The position numbers were made by a program, and so were the translations under genes. A stretch of 64,000 bases of DNA from positions 19,972,203-20,036,202 of the forward strand of contig NC_083341.1 in assembly GCF_019175385.1 (NCBI RefSeq), written 5' to 3'. The DNA comes from Lycium barbarum (taxonomy: Eukaryota; Streptophyta; Magnoliopsida; Solanales; Solanaceae). The notes under the pieces are model-generated. The model saw only the letters and a program-made list of their open reading frames with translations. It had not been told where the DNA came from and searched no databases. Below, in pieces: positions 10,317 to 22,510 of the stretch. Position 1 is the stretch's first letter. The number at the start of each line of letters is the position of its first letter.

Positions 10317-12040
10317 ATGGCTGCTCCACCAAACCTCGAGGAAGAACAATCTCAAACAAGACCACTAAGGTTTAATAGTACTATAGGTGGTGGAAGACAA
10401 GGATGCATGATTACATTATGGCTGAAGATTCAAAGCTTTGGGACATCATCTGTGATGGTCCTTTTGTTCCCATGAAAACTGATGAGAGCTATAAGTCAGT
10501 TCCAAAAACTAGAAAAGAGTATTCTGAAACTGACAGAAAAGCCATTGAAAAGAACTACAAGGTAGAGAAAATTTTGATTTGTGGTATTGGGCCAGATGAA
10601 TACAATTGTCTCTCATCTTATGGATCTGCTAAAAAGATACAGGAATCTCTTCAAACAGCCCATGAAGGAACCATTCAGGTAAAGAAGTCCAAAATAGATT
10701 TGCTTACCACTTAGTATGAGTTGTTCAAAATGGAAGAGGATGAGTCCATTCATGATATGCACACTCGTTTCACCTCCATAATCAATGAGCTCCATTCACT
10801 TGGGGAAATCATTCCCACAAACAAGCTAGTGCGAAAAATACTCGTTGTTCTACTAGGGTCTTGGGAAATCAAAGTTAATGCTATCACTGAAGCCAAGGAC
10901 CTGCAAACACTGACTATTGATGAGCTTATTGGGAATCTTAAGACTTATGAAATGAAGAAAAAGAAGGATCTTTAAAGAAGAAAGCCAAAAAGGGAGAAGA
11001 ACTTGGTTCTCAAAGCTGCTAAAAGTGACACGAGCAGTGATGAATCTGAGATGGCGTACCTCACTAGAATATTTCATAAGATGATTAGAAGAAATGGTGG
11101 GGTCCCAAAGAGAGGAAGTTCTAGCAGGAACTTCAAAGGAAATGATTGCTGTCATAAATATGGGAAGCCTGGACACTTCATCAAAGAGTGTCCTCTTCGC
11201 AAGCAAGATTATTACAAAAATCCTGATAAGACGGCTTGGAAAAACCAGGTCCCTGACAAGAAATTCAATAAAAGGGAAGCTGTTGACAACCTGGTAAAGC
11301 AGGCTCTGACTGCTTGGGGAGATTCTTCCAGCGAATCTGAACATGAAGATGGTGCAGGTGATACATCCATGCTGGCTATTGATAGTTCAGAATATGAGTC
11401 AATAAGTGCACTCATGGCCAAATCTGAAGATGATGGTGACAATGAGAAAGATGAGGTAAACTTTTTTTACGTTAAGAAAAATCTAAAAAGTTACTCTAAA
11501 AAAAGGTTAATATCTTTAGCAAATGTGTTGATTGATGCCTATAATAGCCTTATTAATGAGAAAAATGCTTTAAGTGAAGAAATTGATGAATTAGAACAAG
11601 TAAGGGATGATTTTGTAGTCACTGTGGTATATCTAAAAGACCAAGTTAAGGATGTAACTAGAGATAACTCTCTGTTACAAAGCCAAATGGAAAAATGGGT
11701 TAACACTCCTTCTAAGGGAAAACAAGTGTCCAGTGAGACTCACCTTGAGCTTGAAAGTGAACTCAAGAAAATCAAAATGAGTCTCACTGCTAAGCTAGAA
11801 AAGAATAAGCAACTTCAAAAGGATCTAAAAAGGGTTAAAATTGATCTTGACAAGTCACTTCACTGGACCTGGTCCTCTGATTTAGTTGTTGCTATGTACA
11901 AGAGTACTGGTGGAAGGCAAGGCATTGGTTTTCAAAAGGCCAAAGCCCCCGACAATCCCCATAGCAAATATGTCACTGTGACTAACAATTGGTTGTGCAC
12001 TCAATGTGGTCAAATTGGCTATTACAAAGAAACATGTTGA
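10317..12040 (+). pseudogene. copia gag (capsid/nucleocapsid), degraded
   Basis: ATGGCTGCTCCACCAAACCT at 10317 follows the primer site and is the likely start. The frame then shifts, and gag resumes with IMAEDSKLWDIICDGPFVP, a SIRE-type capsid signature. Internal stops occur near 10712 and 10973. A zinc-knuckle-like stretch, CHKYGKPGHFIKEC (near 11146-11190), has Tyr in place of the second Cys. A second, CTQCGQIGYYKETC (near 11998-12037), has Tyr in place of His, so neither retains the CCHC set. Between them (about 11440-11870) is a charged, Lys/Glu-rich probable coiled coil. Gag would form the virus-like particle and bind the RNA; this copy cannot do so as one protein. Confidence 0.85.
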
Positions 12041-12235
12041 GCCAAACTTCAGTCCTTGCATAAAAACAAGAATTTTGTTGAAAAAAAGTCTAAAGCCAGG
12101 GACCTGATCCCCGGACGAAGAAGAATGTGTTGCCTGCTTGGCCAAAAAGAAACTTAATTCACCCATTCTATCATTATAAAGGACCCAAACTGGTTTGGGT
12201 TCCTAAATCTAACAAGTGACTCTATTTGCAGGCTA

Positions 12236-13435
12236 AAGTGAGAGGAGGCAGTAAAAAATAATACATGGATAGTGGCTGCTCAAAGCATACGACTGGAAGA
12301 ACGGATGATTTCCTCTCACTTAAGGCCTTCTAAGGTGTGAGTGTGTCTTTTAGAAATGGCAAGAAAGGACATATTCTTGGCATTGACAAAATTGGAAAGA
12401 CACACTCCCATGCAATTGAAAATGTCTACTATGTAAATGGCTTGAAGTACAATTTGTTAAATGTGTCCCAAATCTGTGATAAGGGAAATGAAGTGAAGTT
12501 TTTGTCCTGCTCTTGCACTGTCACCAATCTCAAAATTGGTGAAGTGGTGCTTGTATCAAAGAGATTCAAGAACATCTATGTTGCAAATTTTGATTCATTA
12601 AATGGTGGTGATTTGACATGCCTCAGTGATGTAGATGATAATGCTAAGTTATGGCACAGACGACTAGGACATGCAAGCTTCTCTCTGTTGAATAAACTTA
12701 TTGCAAAGGACCTGTTCCGTGGGCTGTCAAATGTCAAATTCAAAGATCACAAGGCATGCGATGCATGCATAAAAAGGAAGCAAGTGAGAGCCTCCTTCAA
12801 ACCAAATAAAGAAGCGAGCACCTTAAGACACTAGATCTTCTTCACATGAATCTATGTGAACCAATAAGGGTTTAAAGCAGAGGAGGAAAGAAGCATATCT
12901 TTGTGATTGTTGGTGACTACTCCAGATTCACTTGGACTCTGTTTCTAAGAACCAAAGATGAAACATTCCCTGTGTTTGTGGCATTTGTGAAACAGATTCA
13001 GGTGAAGCTAGGAAAACAAGTTGTTAGTGTTAGATTGATCATGGTACTGGGTTTGACAACGCTAAATTTGAAGAGTTTTGCGCTGAAAATGGTATAAGAC
13101 ATAATTTTCAACTCTTAGAACACCCCAGAAAAATGGTATTATGGAAAGGAAAAACATGATACTTGAAGATATGGCTAGGACAATGTTGATTACAAGTGGT
13201 ATGTCCAAAAACTTTTGGGTTGAGGCTGTCAACAGTGCTTGCCATGTGATCAATAGGTGCATGATCAGGTTCTTGCTTGAGAAGACCCCCTAGAATTGCT
13301 AAATGAGAAAAAGCCCAAGCTGACCTACTTAAGAGCATTTGGATGCAAGTACTTTGTTCTCAACAATGGTAAGGAAGCTTTGGAAAAATTTGATGTAAAA
13401 AGTGATGAAGGAATATTGTTTCTATCCCTGTCATA
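12236..13435 (+). pseudogene. copia protease and integrase (N-terminal part of pol), degraded
   Basis: The aspartic protease motif YMDSGCSKHTTG lies at about 12262-12297, with a stop just before it. Next come the gag-pre-integrase motif LWHRRLGHASFSLLNKL (about 12650-12700) and the CDACIKRKQ zinc Cys pair, giving the HHCC module of integrase. The catalytic core follows with VGDYSRFTWTLFLRTKDE near 12908 and frameshifted remains of the ENGIRHNFS and NGIMERKN segments. Stops and frame changes occur near 12830, 13020 and 13130. The frame ends abruptly around 13435, where homology to copia stops and gypsy-derived DNA begins. The expected continuation to reverse transcriptase is missing. Confidence 0.85.
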
Positions 13436-14947
13436 TGGTCACGGATACGGTCCGTAAAACTAAATACGGGCCGTATTTAAGAACATATGTCTGAGATAGA
13501 AACATGACAAGTTTTTATCCTAGAAATACAGTAAAAAATACGGTCCGTATTTAGACATATATTTCTAAAACAGAAACTTATCCCATTTTTCCATCAATAA
13601 TACGTCCCAAGATACGGTCCGTATCTTAAATCGTATTTTTCCTTATCGACCACAGTTCTTTTTATGTACAACTTTGCTTCGAGTTGAGTTCAACATCACA
13701 CACACAATTCATGGTTTCCTCTCTTATGGGGGTTGGGTTACTCAAACTTCACTCAACTTTTACAATTTTTAGGAGTATTAGCATTTAATCGAACAATTGA
13801 CGGGCATAAAATTTTCGGAATTCTTCAATCAAAATGCCCTCAGACCCATTCGGATTTTGATATACGCACCCCCAAGAATCTTTAAACCGCATCAATTGCA
13901 CATTTCCCACTTAGAGATTCATCAACCATGATTTTTATACTATTAACCCTAGGTTCGATCAACACCCATCACCCCATCAATGAAATTACACCCATATGTA
14001 CAAAGTAATGAGATTAGAGCGTCAATATACCTTTTGTGATGATGAATTCGTGACTACACTTGATGAGACATAGAAAATAACCAAGCAAAATTTAAGATTA
14101 GAGTAGAGGGTTAGTCGGGTGAGGTAGTGATAAATTGTGGGGAAGTTAGTCAAGTAGTTTGAGGTATTTATGGAGGTAGAAGAAGGAATTATGGTGGACA
14201 ATAGTAGGAAATCGTGGGTATTGATGGTGGTGTAGTGGGTTGTAAAGTGGGAGAGGTAAAGGCGCGATGGAGGTTTTGTTTTTAACCTTTTGCTCCTTTT
14301 TTTTTTGAACCAAAGATACGAGCCATAATTTTAAATACGGTTCATATTTTGATCACTTTTTTCTCGTGAACAACTGTTTTGTATCATGCTTAAATATAAA
14401 CAGTAATTACCGGCCGTATTTTTACGTGTGACCCGTATCATTGGTCGTATTTAAGCATGTTACAAAATAATGTTCTCAAAAGTTTTTTTTTTTACCTTTT
14501 ACGCCTGCAGATACAGTCCGTATTTTGAGATACGGCCCGTACTTCCCGATCGTATTTAAGCATATCACCAACAGTGAGTGACTGATTCTGTGCAACAATT
14601 TTACGATAAAAAAGTACGGTCCATGTAACTTATTACGGCCCATATTCTACTTCTCCCCTTGAAGTTTTCCTGCATTATTGTCCTACACCATAACAAACGT
14701 CAAACCACACAAAAAGCTACTACACTAAAAAAAATTGCGAAATGTAAACGTAGGTTGCCTCCCACGAAGCGCTTGGTTTAACGTTGCGGCACGACGGTGT
14801 TATCAATCTACTTCGGATCAGTATTTGACCTTATATGCTTCAACCGGTCTCTGTCAATAATCCTATCCCCATCAATGCACCAATGATAGTGCTTTACCCT
14901 CTGTCCATTGACCAGAAATATCTAAGTCCCATCCATGATTTTCACTT
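13436..14947 (-). other. 3' non-coding region of gypsy element 1, with ACGGTCCGT palindromes
   Basis: This is the stretch downstream of integrase in the element's own direction. It has no convincing ORF. It contains repeated CpG palindromes such as ATACGGTCCGTAT (near 13541 and 13613), ATACGGGCCGTATT (near 13465) and diverged forms near 14309-14345, 14410-14450, 14510-14550 and 14616-14645. Near 14753-14793 is the phrase GGTTGCCTCCCACGAAGCGC. A similar phrase recurs in the second gypsy element near 53745 and 53850, suggesting related lineages. Confidence 0.7.
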
Positions 14948-16240
14948 CTATTGAGCCATGGGCGAAACACTTACCCACTCGAAGGGTCCGGACCATCTGG
15001 ATTTTAACTTGCCCGGAAGGAGCTTTAGCCTCGAGTGATACAGCAGGACAGGGTCACCCTTCTGAAAGTCCCGCTTGAGGATCTTCTGGTCGTGATAGTG
15101 TTTCATCTTCTCTTTATATAAAGCTGCACTCTCATAGGCCTGGTACCGCAACTCATCCATCTCATTTTGAAACAACCGAAGTTTAGTATTTTCTTCCCAA
15201 TTCATATTCAGCTTATTCAGTGCCCACATGGCTTTATGCTCAAGTTCGACTGGTAAATGACACGCTTTGCCAAAAACCAGCCTGAAAGGGGAAGTCCCAA
15301 TAAGAGTCTTGTATGCAGTTCGATACACCCAAAGAGCATCATCAAGCTTCCGGGACCAATCGTTCCTATTAGCATTGACCGTTTTGGCCAAAATACTCTT
15401 AATCTCCCTATTAGAAACTTCCACCTAGCCACTCGTCTCAGGATGATAAGGGGTTTCCACCCTATGTTTCACACCATACTTTTCCATCAGACCAGCAAAG
15501 GCTCTATTGCAAAAGTGTGAACCACCATCACTGATGATTGCCCTCGGAGTACCGAAACGAGTAAAAATGTTTTTCTACAGGAACCCATTACACTCTTGGA
15601 TTCATCGTTGGGTAAAGTCATTGCTTCTACCCGTTTTGACACATAATCTACAACCACCAAGATGTACTTCATTACCATAAGAGCTAACAAAAAGACCTAT
15701 AAAATCAATCCCCCTAACATCGAACAGTTCGACCTCCATCACGAAATTCATAGACATCTCCTGCCTCCTACCAATAGTACCTTGTCATTGGTATTTATCA
15801 CATGATCGTACCAAAAAGTTTGCATCATGGAAAAGAGTGGGCTAGTAATACCCACATTTAAGAACCTTAGGTGCAGTTCGGGTTCCACTATGATGACCTC
15901 CAACGGGAGAGTCATGGCAAGCTTTCAAAATCTCCATCACCTCGGACTCTGGGAACAACGCCGAATGATGTTATCAGCGTATGTCCGGAATAAGTATGGC
16001 TCATCCCAATAGTACTGACGAGAATCTTTTAAGAACTTTGTCTTATGGTATGCCTTAATTTCATATGGAATAATTCCCGTCACCAAAAAGCTAGCGATAT
16101 CTACATACCAGGGTGCCACCTCGAATGACACCGCTAGAACCCTCTTATCTGGGAAAGCATCATCTATATTAAGCTCCTCTGAAGGTCCCCCAGCTTCTTC
16201 AAGCCGTGAGAGATAGTCTGCAACCTGGTTTTCGGACCCC
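14948..16240 (-). pseudogene. gypsy 1 integrase, degraded
   Basis: Read on the minus strand from about 16240, the zinc-binding N-terminus comes first (YYWDEPYLFRTYADNIIRRC, near 16025). The catalytic core follows, with remains of the Asp segments (VVDYVSKRVEAMTLPND near 15640) and the Glu segment [14 protein letters not shown] near 15400. The C-terminus is [15 protein letters not shown] near 15000, the usual end of Athila-type integrase. The Gln codon of the conserved GQVEVSNRE is a TAG stop (bases 15425-15427). Several frameshifts divide the frame. The protein would insert cDNA into the host genome; this copy is dead. Confidence 0.85.
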
Positions 16241-16284
16241 TTTCGATCTTTTACCTAGAAATTGAATTCTTGCAATAACATGAT

Positions 16285-17569
16285 CTATCTAATCAACCGC
16301 GGTTTCGCCTCCTTTTTCGCCATCAGATACCTCAATGTAGCATGATCAGTATAAACCACCACTTTGGACCCTAATAGATAGACCCGAAACTTCTCAAACG
16401 CATATACTATAGCAAGTAGCTCTTGCTCAGTCACAGTATAGTTCATCTGCGCCCCATTGAGAGTTTTGCTGGCATAGTAAATCGGGTGCATAATTTTATT
16501 ATGCCTCTGACCCAGCACAACACCGATAGCAAAACCACTCGCATCACACATCAACTCAAATGGCAGAGACCAATCAGGAGATTCAATAATAGGAGTAGAA
16601 GTCAGGCACTCCTTAAACTCATCAAATGCCTTGCGGCACTTCACGTCGAACTTGAACTTATCCTTTTTTTAAGAAGCTTGCACATTGGATTCACTATCTT
16701 TGAGAAGTCTTTAATAAAGCGTCGATAGAAACCGGCATGCCCCAAGAAACTTCGGAGTCCTTTCACAGAGATAGGTGGAGGAAGCTTGACAATAACATCA
16801 ATTTTCACTTAATGAACCTTAATCCCTTTCTCAGAGATTTTGTGACCGAAGACGATCCTTTCCTTTACCATAAAATGACACTTCTCCCAATTAAGCACAA
16901 GATTAGTCTCCTCACATCTCTTCAGCACTCGACCCAAATGTTCAAGACATTCATCAAAAGGATCACCTACCAAACAGAAAAATCATCCAAGAAGTCCTCA
17001 ACCATACCTGAGAAAATCGACATCATGTACTACTGAAATGTAGCCGGTGCATTGCAAAGACCAAAAGGCACCCTGCTGAAAGTAAACGTCCCATAAAGAC
17101 AAGTGAAAGTCGTCTTCTATTGGTCTTCAAAAGCAATATTAATCTGGTTATAGCCAGAATACCCGTCTAAAAAGCAATAGTAAGACCTTCCAGCCAGTCG
17201 ATCAAGCATCTGATCAATAAAAGGCATGGGGAAATGGTCCTTGCAAGTTGCAGAGTTCAGCTTCCGATAATCCATGCAAATACGCCACCCAGTAACAGCC
17301 CGAGTCGGAATCAACTCATTTTTAGCATTAGGCACTACTGTCCCTTCTTCAGAACACATTGTACCAGGCTCACTTACTTGCTGTCTACAATAGGATATAC
17401 AACTCCAGCATCTAACCATTTAATGATCTATTTCTTTACCACCTCTTGTATAGGTGGATTCAACCTGCTCTGGTGTTCAACACTTGGCGAACTATCTTCC
17501 TCAAGATGGATTTTATGCTCGCATATACCAGAGGGAATTTTCGAATGTCTGCAATCGTCCAACCAATAG
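16285..17569 (-). pseudogene. gypsy 1 reverse transcriptase and RNase H, degraded
   Basis: From about 17569 downward the minus strand shows TGWRICMDYRKLNSATCKDH (near 17285) and FPMPFIDQMLDRLAG, which are conserved fingers/palm blocks. A polymerase active-site form, FLDDFSV, lies near 16985-17010 and keeps both aspartates. RNase H follows with [15 protein letters not shown] (near 16530), [14 protein letters not shown] and [17 protein letters not shown] (near 16340). Frameshifts occur near 17117 and 16650, among others. In a live element this enzyme copies the RNA into cDNA and removes the RNA strand. Confidence 0.87.
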
Positions 17570-18015
17570 CACGCTTGTATTCACGCAATATCTCTAACAA
17601 CCTCTTTGTTTACTCTTCATTCAGCAAAGCAGACACAATCACTAGCAAAGTGTTGGTTGGGCTAAGAAACTCATACCTCAGATGCGAAGAAAGCTGCTTA
17701 AGCTCAACCTTAGGCGGCTCAACAATGGATGGCTTTGTTGGAGGAATCATTCTATGCTCAAGATCAAGATCTAACTTCTTTGGTTGTTACGAGTAAGAAC
17801 CCAAGTGAGTTAACAGTCTCCACATAGCCTTTCATATCATCAGCATCAAAGCTCACCAGAATGGCAGCAAGAGCTTCACTTAAACATTCCTCTTCCATCT
17901 TGAATTCAGTAGCTTCATCAATAACATCAATAAAATCAATAACTTAAATGCTTTTGTAAGCACTAGGTGACTTCATCCCCTTACTTGCCTAGAAAGTAAC
18001 TTCCTCATCATTGAC

Positions 18016-18810
18016 TTAGAATTTGATTTCATTCTTTTCAGAATCCATAAGAGTCCTTCCTGTAGCAAGGAAAGGTCTTCCCAAAATAATAATAATATCT
18101 CGATCAACACCACAATCAAGAATCACAAAGTCAGCAGGTAGAAGAATATCACCAACCCAAACTAGTACATCATCTATAACTCCAACCGGCCTCTTAATAG
18201 ATCTATCAGCCATTTTCAGTTGCATGGTAGTAGGTCTAGGCATCCCTAATCCCGATTGCTTGTATATAACAAGCGGCATTAGATTGATGCTAGCCCCGTT
18301 ATCACAAAAAGCACGAGCCAAGTCATGGTGGCCGACAACACATGGAATAGTAAAGGCCCCTAGATCTTTCTTCTTATGAATTGTTATTGTAGATAATATT
18401 AAACTAACATGGTGAGTCAAACTCACAGTGTCATGCTTCACGGACCTCTTCTTTGTCAGTAAATCTTTCAAATACTTTGCAAATTCGGGTATTTCTTTGA
18501 CAACATCCAGAAATGGAACGTTCATCGATAACTGCTTCAGTTGATCATAGAATCTTTGACACTTAGTATATTCCGTCTTCTTCACCAACCTTTGAGGAAA
18601 GGGAGGTTTAGATTTTAAAAGTTGGGTCAAAGGGCGAAAATCCCCTTTAACAGTTTGCTTGCAGGTGTCACTGGTCTCAGTCTTCTTTGAACTTTTCGGA
18701 ATATCAGCAACCTTCTCGACAATAGGAATCTTTGTCGGAACCTCTTCAATAATAGTTAGAACATCAGACTGTGCCTCTTCCTCTTCAACAATTGGCTTGA
18801 GCTCAATCAC
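18016..18810 (-). pseudogene. gypsy 1 aspartic protease region
   Basis: An open 264-codon stretch on the minus strand starts in the gag-protease linker and contains the protease core FCDNGASINLMP (near 18310), in which DNGAS replaces the usual D(S/T/L)GAS. It also has ILGRPFLATGRTLMD near 18070, the C-terminal protease signature of Athila-type elements. The N-terminal part has a run of Pro and Lys-rich linker followed by FPQRLVKK. It is the longest undamaged frame in the element. The protease would release mature gag and pol products. Confidence 0.82.
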
Positions 18811-20275
18811 CTTCTTTTCAGCACTCTGGAGTATTTTACCACTCCGAGTACTAATAGCATACTACGATCTACACCACCTCCACCATTCTTCGGATTTGGA
18901 ATAGTATCACTTGGCAGTCCTCCCTTCTGTAAAAGGTGTTGCTCTCTGGAAATATCCTTCATCTGTGACTCAAGCTTCTGAATGAAAATAGCGTGAGATC
19001 CTACAGTTTCAGTCAGCCCATTCAATGTTCTATCTACTTTGTCTTGGTTGGCTAGCACTTTTTCAAGTATGCTCTCTAACTTAGAACTCCTTTGTTTAGT
19101 CAACTGACCCTTTGGTGGAATATAAGGATTGGAACTCCTATTTTCAAAGTTATTGTCATTGTTATTGTTATAGTTATAGTTCCCTTGGTTCGAGCCACCA
19201 TAGTTGTTATTGTAATTACCTTTTCCCTATTGAGGTCTCCATTGATTCTGAGTCTGATTTTGACAGTCTCCTTGATAATTCTGTCTTTGGTAACCCTCTT
19301 GAGAGTTATTAACATAATTAGCATCCTCATACTGCATAGGAGGCCCCTCTTAATATGGACCCTCTTGAACTTGGTACATTCCCTTGGGCATTCCCGTAAC
19401 TTCTTCAACAACATTAACCTTCTTCGCTTTCTTTTCATCAACTCTCTTGGTCAGTAAAGAAATATTGGTCGCTATCTAAGCTAGAGCCTGTTGAGTCTCT
19501 TGATTCTCCTTCACAATGTTATGGACCATTGGAGCTCCATAGGCTACATTGTCAGTACCACCCGAATGCCATGCTTGATTGTGAGTAGAAAGCTTATCAA
19601 GCAACTGAGTGATTCGGGCATAAGTCTTGTCCATAAAACACCCACTAGCTGCATTGTTCGCTATTGCTTGTGTCAATGGATCTATCCCTCTATAGAACTT
19701 CTCCATCAAAATATTATCCGAAAAAACATGATTCGGAGATTTCTGGAAATATTCCTTGAATCTCTCCTAAGCTTCAAATAGTTGTTCCCTCGAAAGCTGT
19801 TTGAAATCATATATCTTGTCACGAATTTCAGCTTTCTTACTTGGTGGAAACAACCTCTTGAGAAAAACAATAACAAGCTCGCCCCATGTATGAATTGTGT
19901 TATGGGGAAACTTCTCAAACCAAACTCTTGCTTACCGGCTAAAGAGTATTTGAAAACTCTTAGCCGAATAGAATCATCTAGAATAACATTCTGCATATGT
20001 TGGGTACACACCCCCACGAAGTTCTTCAAATGTTAGTGAGTGTCATCATTGGTAGAGTTCCGAAAATATCCCTCAAGTTTGAGTAGTTGGTAGATGGTGG
20101 AGTCAATCTTGCAGTTTGCAGCATTTATCTTCGGTGGAACAATAGCAGATGCATATTCCACATCGTCTAACATATCCACAAAGACATTCTTAACTTCCAC
20201 TTCCACTGGTGGGTCATGCACTTGTACACCCATACCACTACCAGCTCCACGTCCTCCTCGTCCAGCCATGATCAC
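18807..20275 (-). pseudogene. gypsy 1 gag, frameshifted
   Basis: The likely start is the ATG at 20275-20273, leading to MAGRGGRGAGSG. It is followed by a capsid with HLKNFVGVCTQHMQN and LRVFKYSLAGKQEF, then after frame changes MEKFYRGIDPLTQAIANNAA near 19700. A Gln/Asn/Tyr-rich, low-complexity linker occupies about 19110-19320. The capsid signatures are those of Athila-like gag. At least two frameshifts (near 19925 and 19476) and stops break it, so no full-length capsid can be made. Confidence 0.82.
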
Positions 20276-20366
20276 CTAGTTCACAGAAAATAGCAAACAA
20301 GGTATGATGCAATAGAAAAAGACCTTAAGTAAAGCACAAACTCTTTAGTAATTTCAAAAATCGTAT

Positions 20367-20384
20367 TCCCAGGCAACGACGCCA
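20367..20384 (-). other. Primer-binding site of gypsy element 1
   Basis: On the minus strand TGGCGTCGTTGCCTGGGA follows the LTR end by five bases. It resembles the TGGCGCCGTTGCCGGGGA primer site of Athila elements, with two substitutions. Confidence 0.82.
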
Positions 20385-20389
20385 AAATT

Positions 20390-21785
20390 TGATACGCTCA
20401 AATTACACCTATTAAATGATGTAAAGCGGACAATTTTAAATATAGTAACCCAATAAGGTTGGGGTCGAATCCCACAGGGAATATGGTGTGAAAAGGTTAC
20501 TAAAGTCGTTTAGTACTTTCTTGCGGTCTAGTTTCGTATTCCGTTGAGTTTGTAGAAAATTGGTTGTTTATTAACTAATTGCTTTTGGTTGTAATAAATG
20601 GATAAAAGAAAACAAGGTTGTGTCCCCTTTTAGATAAAGTGTATGCTATGGTGATTGATCTTAATATACTTCTAATGGATCGTTGTATGAATGCACTTAA
20701 CCTTTAATGTAATCCTTAATATTTTCCAATAGTTAGGGACTATTTTTCTTTATGATTTTCCCAAATATAAAAGAGTGTATATGAAGAACGGTTAATATTG
20801 TTCCAAGTAAATTCTTCTTATCCCTAAGTGAATTTATCAAACGAGGGTTAACACCCGAGTTATTGTTATTTATCCCTACCAAACCGTACTCACTTTCCCA
20901 AGTTAAGCAAAGTTTATGGCTTTAATCAATGTTTGCAACCATCAATTATGAATGAAGAACAAAGAATAAATAAACCCTAAAAATCCATTATGCATATATC
21001 AATCTCAATTCCCAATCACATGACACCCATCTTAGGGTTCACAACCTTATTAGAGAAATTAGCTACTCATAACGAAGAACGAATAACAAATTAATAAAGA
21101 ATTCATATTGCTTACTATTGATTAGAATAAGATGAAATTAATTGACTTGTTCTCCAAAAGCTCCAAAAATAATGAAGTATTTAATGCTCTAGGTCAAAAG
21201 ACAAAGTGTGACAGCTGATAATAAATAAAACCCTACAAGAAACTATTTATAAGGTCTCAAAAACATAAAATTACATAATTGCAAAAGGCCCCTGACGGCA
21301 TTAATTACGGTCCGCATAATGAGATATAGACCGTATACAATTATACGATTGGAAGTTCTTCAAGTCTTCAGTGAAAAGTCACGATCACATTATACGGCTA
21401 GTATTTGATTATATGGTCCGCGAAACTTGGCTGTATTTCTTCATACTCAAACTTGACTTTCTGCCTCAGCTATTGATCGCTAAATACATTTTGAAATATG
21501 GCCCGTATCATAAGATACGGTCCGTAAAAGTTGTTCATAGTTCACCATCTTCTTCTTCAACATTCTGTTTCCAATGCTTCTTATTTACGATCAAGATTAC
21601 GGTCCATATAAGATTATACGGCCCGTAAAACTTCACCATCAGTGCTAAATCATGCAACTTTAGTTTTTTTGTGCTTAACTCCTCAATTACCTGCAAAACA
21701 CATCAAAACGACACATACTTGCTTAAAAACAAGTAAAACTTCTCGTAAAAAGGTATCAGATATGCCATAATTTCACGGCACATCA
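20390..21785 (-). repeat. 5' LTR of gypsy element 1
   Basis: On the minus strand it starts TGATGTGCCGTGAAATTATG (at 21785) and ends TTTGAGCGTATCA (at 20390). The same ends, in plus orientation, bound the solo LTR at 30331-31806, so the limits are supported by two copies. It contains a TATA box (21244-21251) and several ACGGNCCGT palindromes at 21301-21640. The sequence between TATA and LTR end includes GGGATTCGACCCCAACC near 20470, also shared with the solo LTR. Confidence 0.92.
21244..21251 (-). promoter_or_regulatory. TATA box in the 5' LTR of gypsy 1
   Basis: CTTATAAATAG on the minus strand, about 535 bases from the LTR start. The CpG palindrome cluster ends about 50 bases upstream of it. 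This is the likely U3 promoter; it matches the TATA position in the related solo LTR (30932). Confidence 0.65.
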
Positions 21786-22510
21786 GTGGGTGTTTCGCAA
21801 TAAGCTTGATGAATTTGGAAACACTACAAGGAACAAGGCAAGACTGGTGGTTCAAGGATACAACCAAGAAGAAGGTATTGATTATGATGAAACCTTTGCT
21901 CCTGTTGCAAGAATGGAAGCAATCATGATGCTTATAGCCTTTGCATCTCATATGGAATTCAAATTGTTCCAAATGGATGTCAAAAGTGATTTTCTCAATG
22001 TGTACTTGAAGAAGGAAGTCTTTGTTAAGCAACCTCCTGGCTTTGAAAGTCATGAGCATCCTGAGTATGTGTTCAAACTTAACAAGGCTCTGTATGGTTT
22101 AAAGCAAGCTCCTCGGGCATGGTATGAGAGATTGTCAAGGTTTCTTCTTGAAAATGGCTTTACAAGAGGAAAATTTGACAACACTTTATTTCTGAAGAAA
22201 AGAGGAAGAATTCTATTGATTGTGCAAGCTAATGTTGACGATATCATTTTTGGTGCCACAAATGATTCCTTTGTGAAAAGTTTTCCAAGCTCATGGGAAG
22301 TGAATTTGAGATGAGCATGATAGGTGACCTAAACTTCTTCTTGGAGCTGCAAGTAAAGCAAACTTCAAAAGGAACCATGATCAGTCAACAAAAGAATATC
22401 AAGGAGCTGCTTAAAATATTTGAGATGGAGAATGCTAAGCCCATTGATACACCTATAGCCACTGCTACTCGGTTAGACAGGGATGAACCTGGTTCTCCTA
22501 TGAATGAAAC
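21786..22510 (+). pseudogene. copia reverse transcriptase, N-terminal part
   Basis: Copia pol resumes with WVFRNKLDEFGNTTRNKARL, continues with ARMEAIMMLIAFA, FQMDVKSDFLN, QPPGFE and LYGLKQAPRAWYERLS, all canonical copia blocks. The polymerase site is NVDDIIFG, where the usual Tyr before VDD has become Asn. A frameshift near 22295-22310 moves the frame to GSEFEMSMIGDLNFFLELQV. At 22510 the frame is cut by a solo LTR and continues at 24697. The first ~725 bases have no stop, so the insertion is a main cause of loss here. Confidence 0.9.

Larger units (their letters stand above)
13436..21785 (-). mobile_element. Athila-like Ty3/gypsy element lacking its 3' LTR, nested in copia
   Basis: On the minus strand the order is 5' LTR (21785-20390), primer-binding site, gag, protease, reverse transcriptase, RNase H, integrase, then ~1.5 kb of non-coding DNA to about 13436. 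The order and the TGGCG(T/C)CGTTGCC primer site indicate Athila-type gypsy. The right boundary is exact: the LTR ends at 21785 and copia reverse transcriptase resumes at once. At the left there is no LTR matching 20390-21785. The 3' LTR and part of the copia host are therefore deleted. All frames carry stops. Confidence 0.85.
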
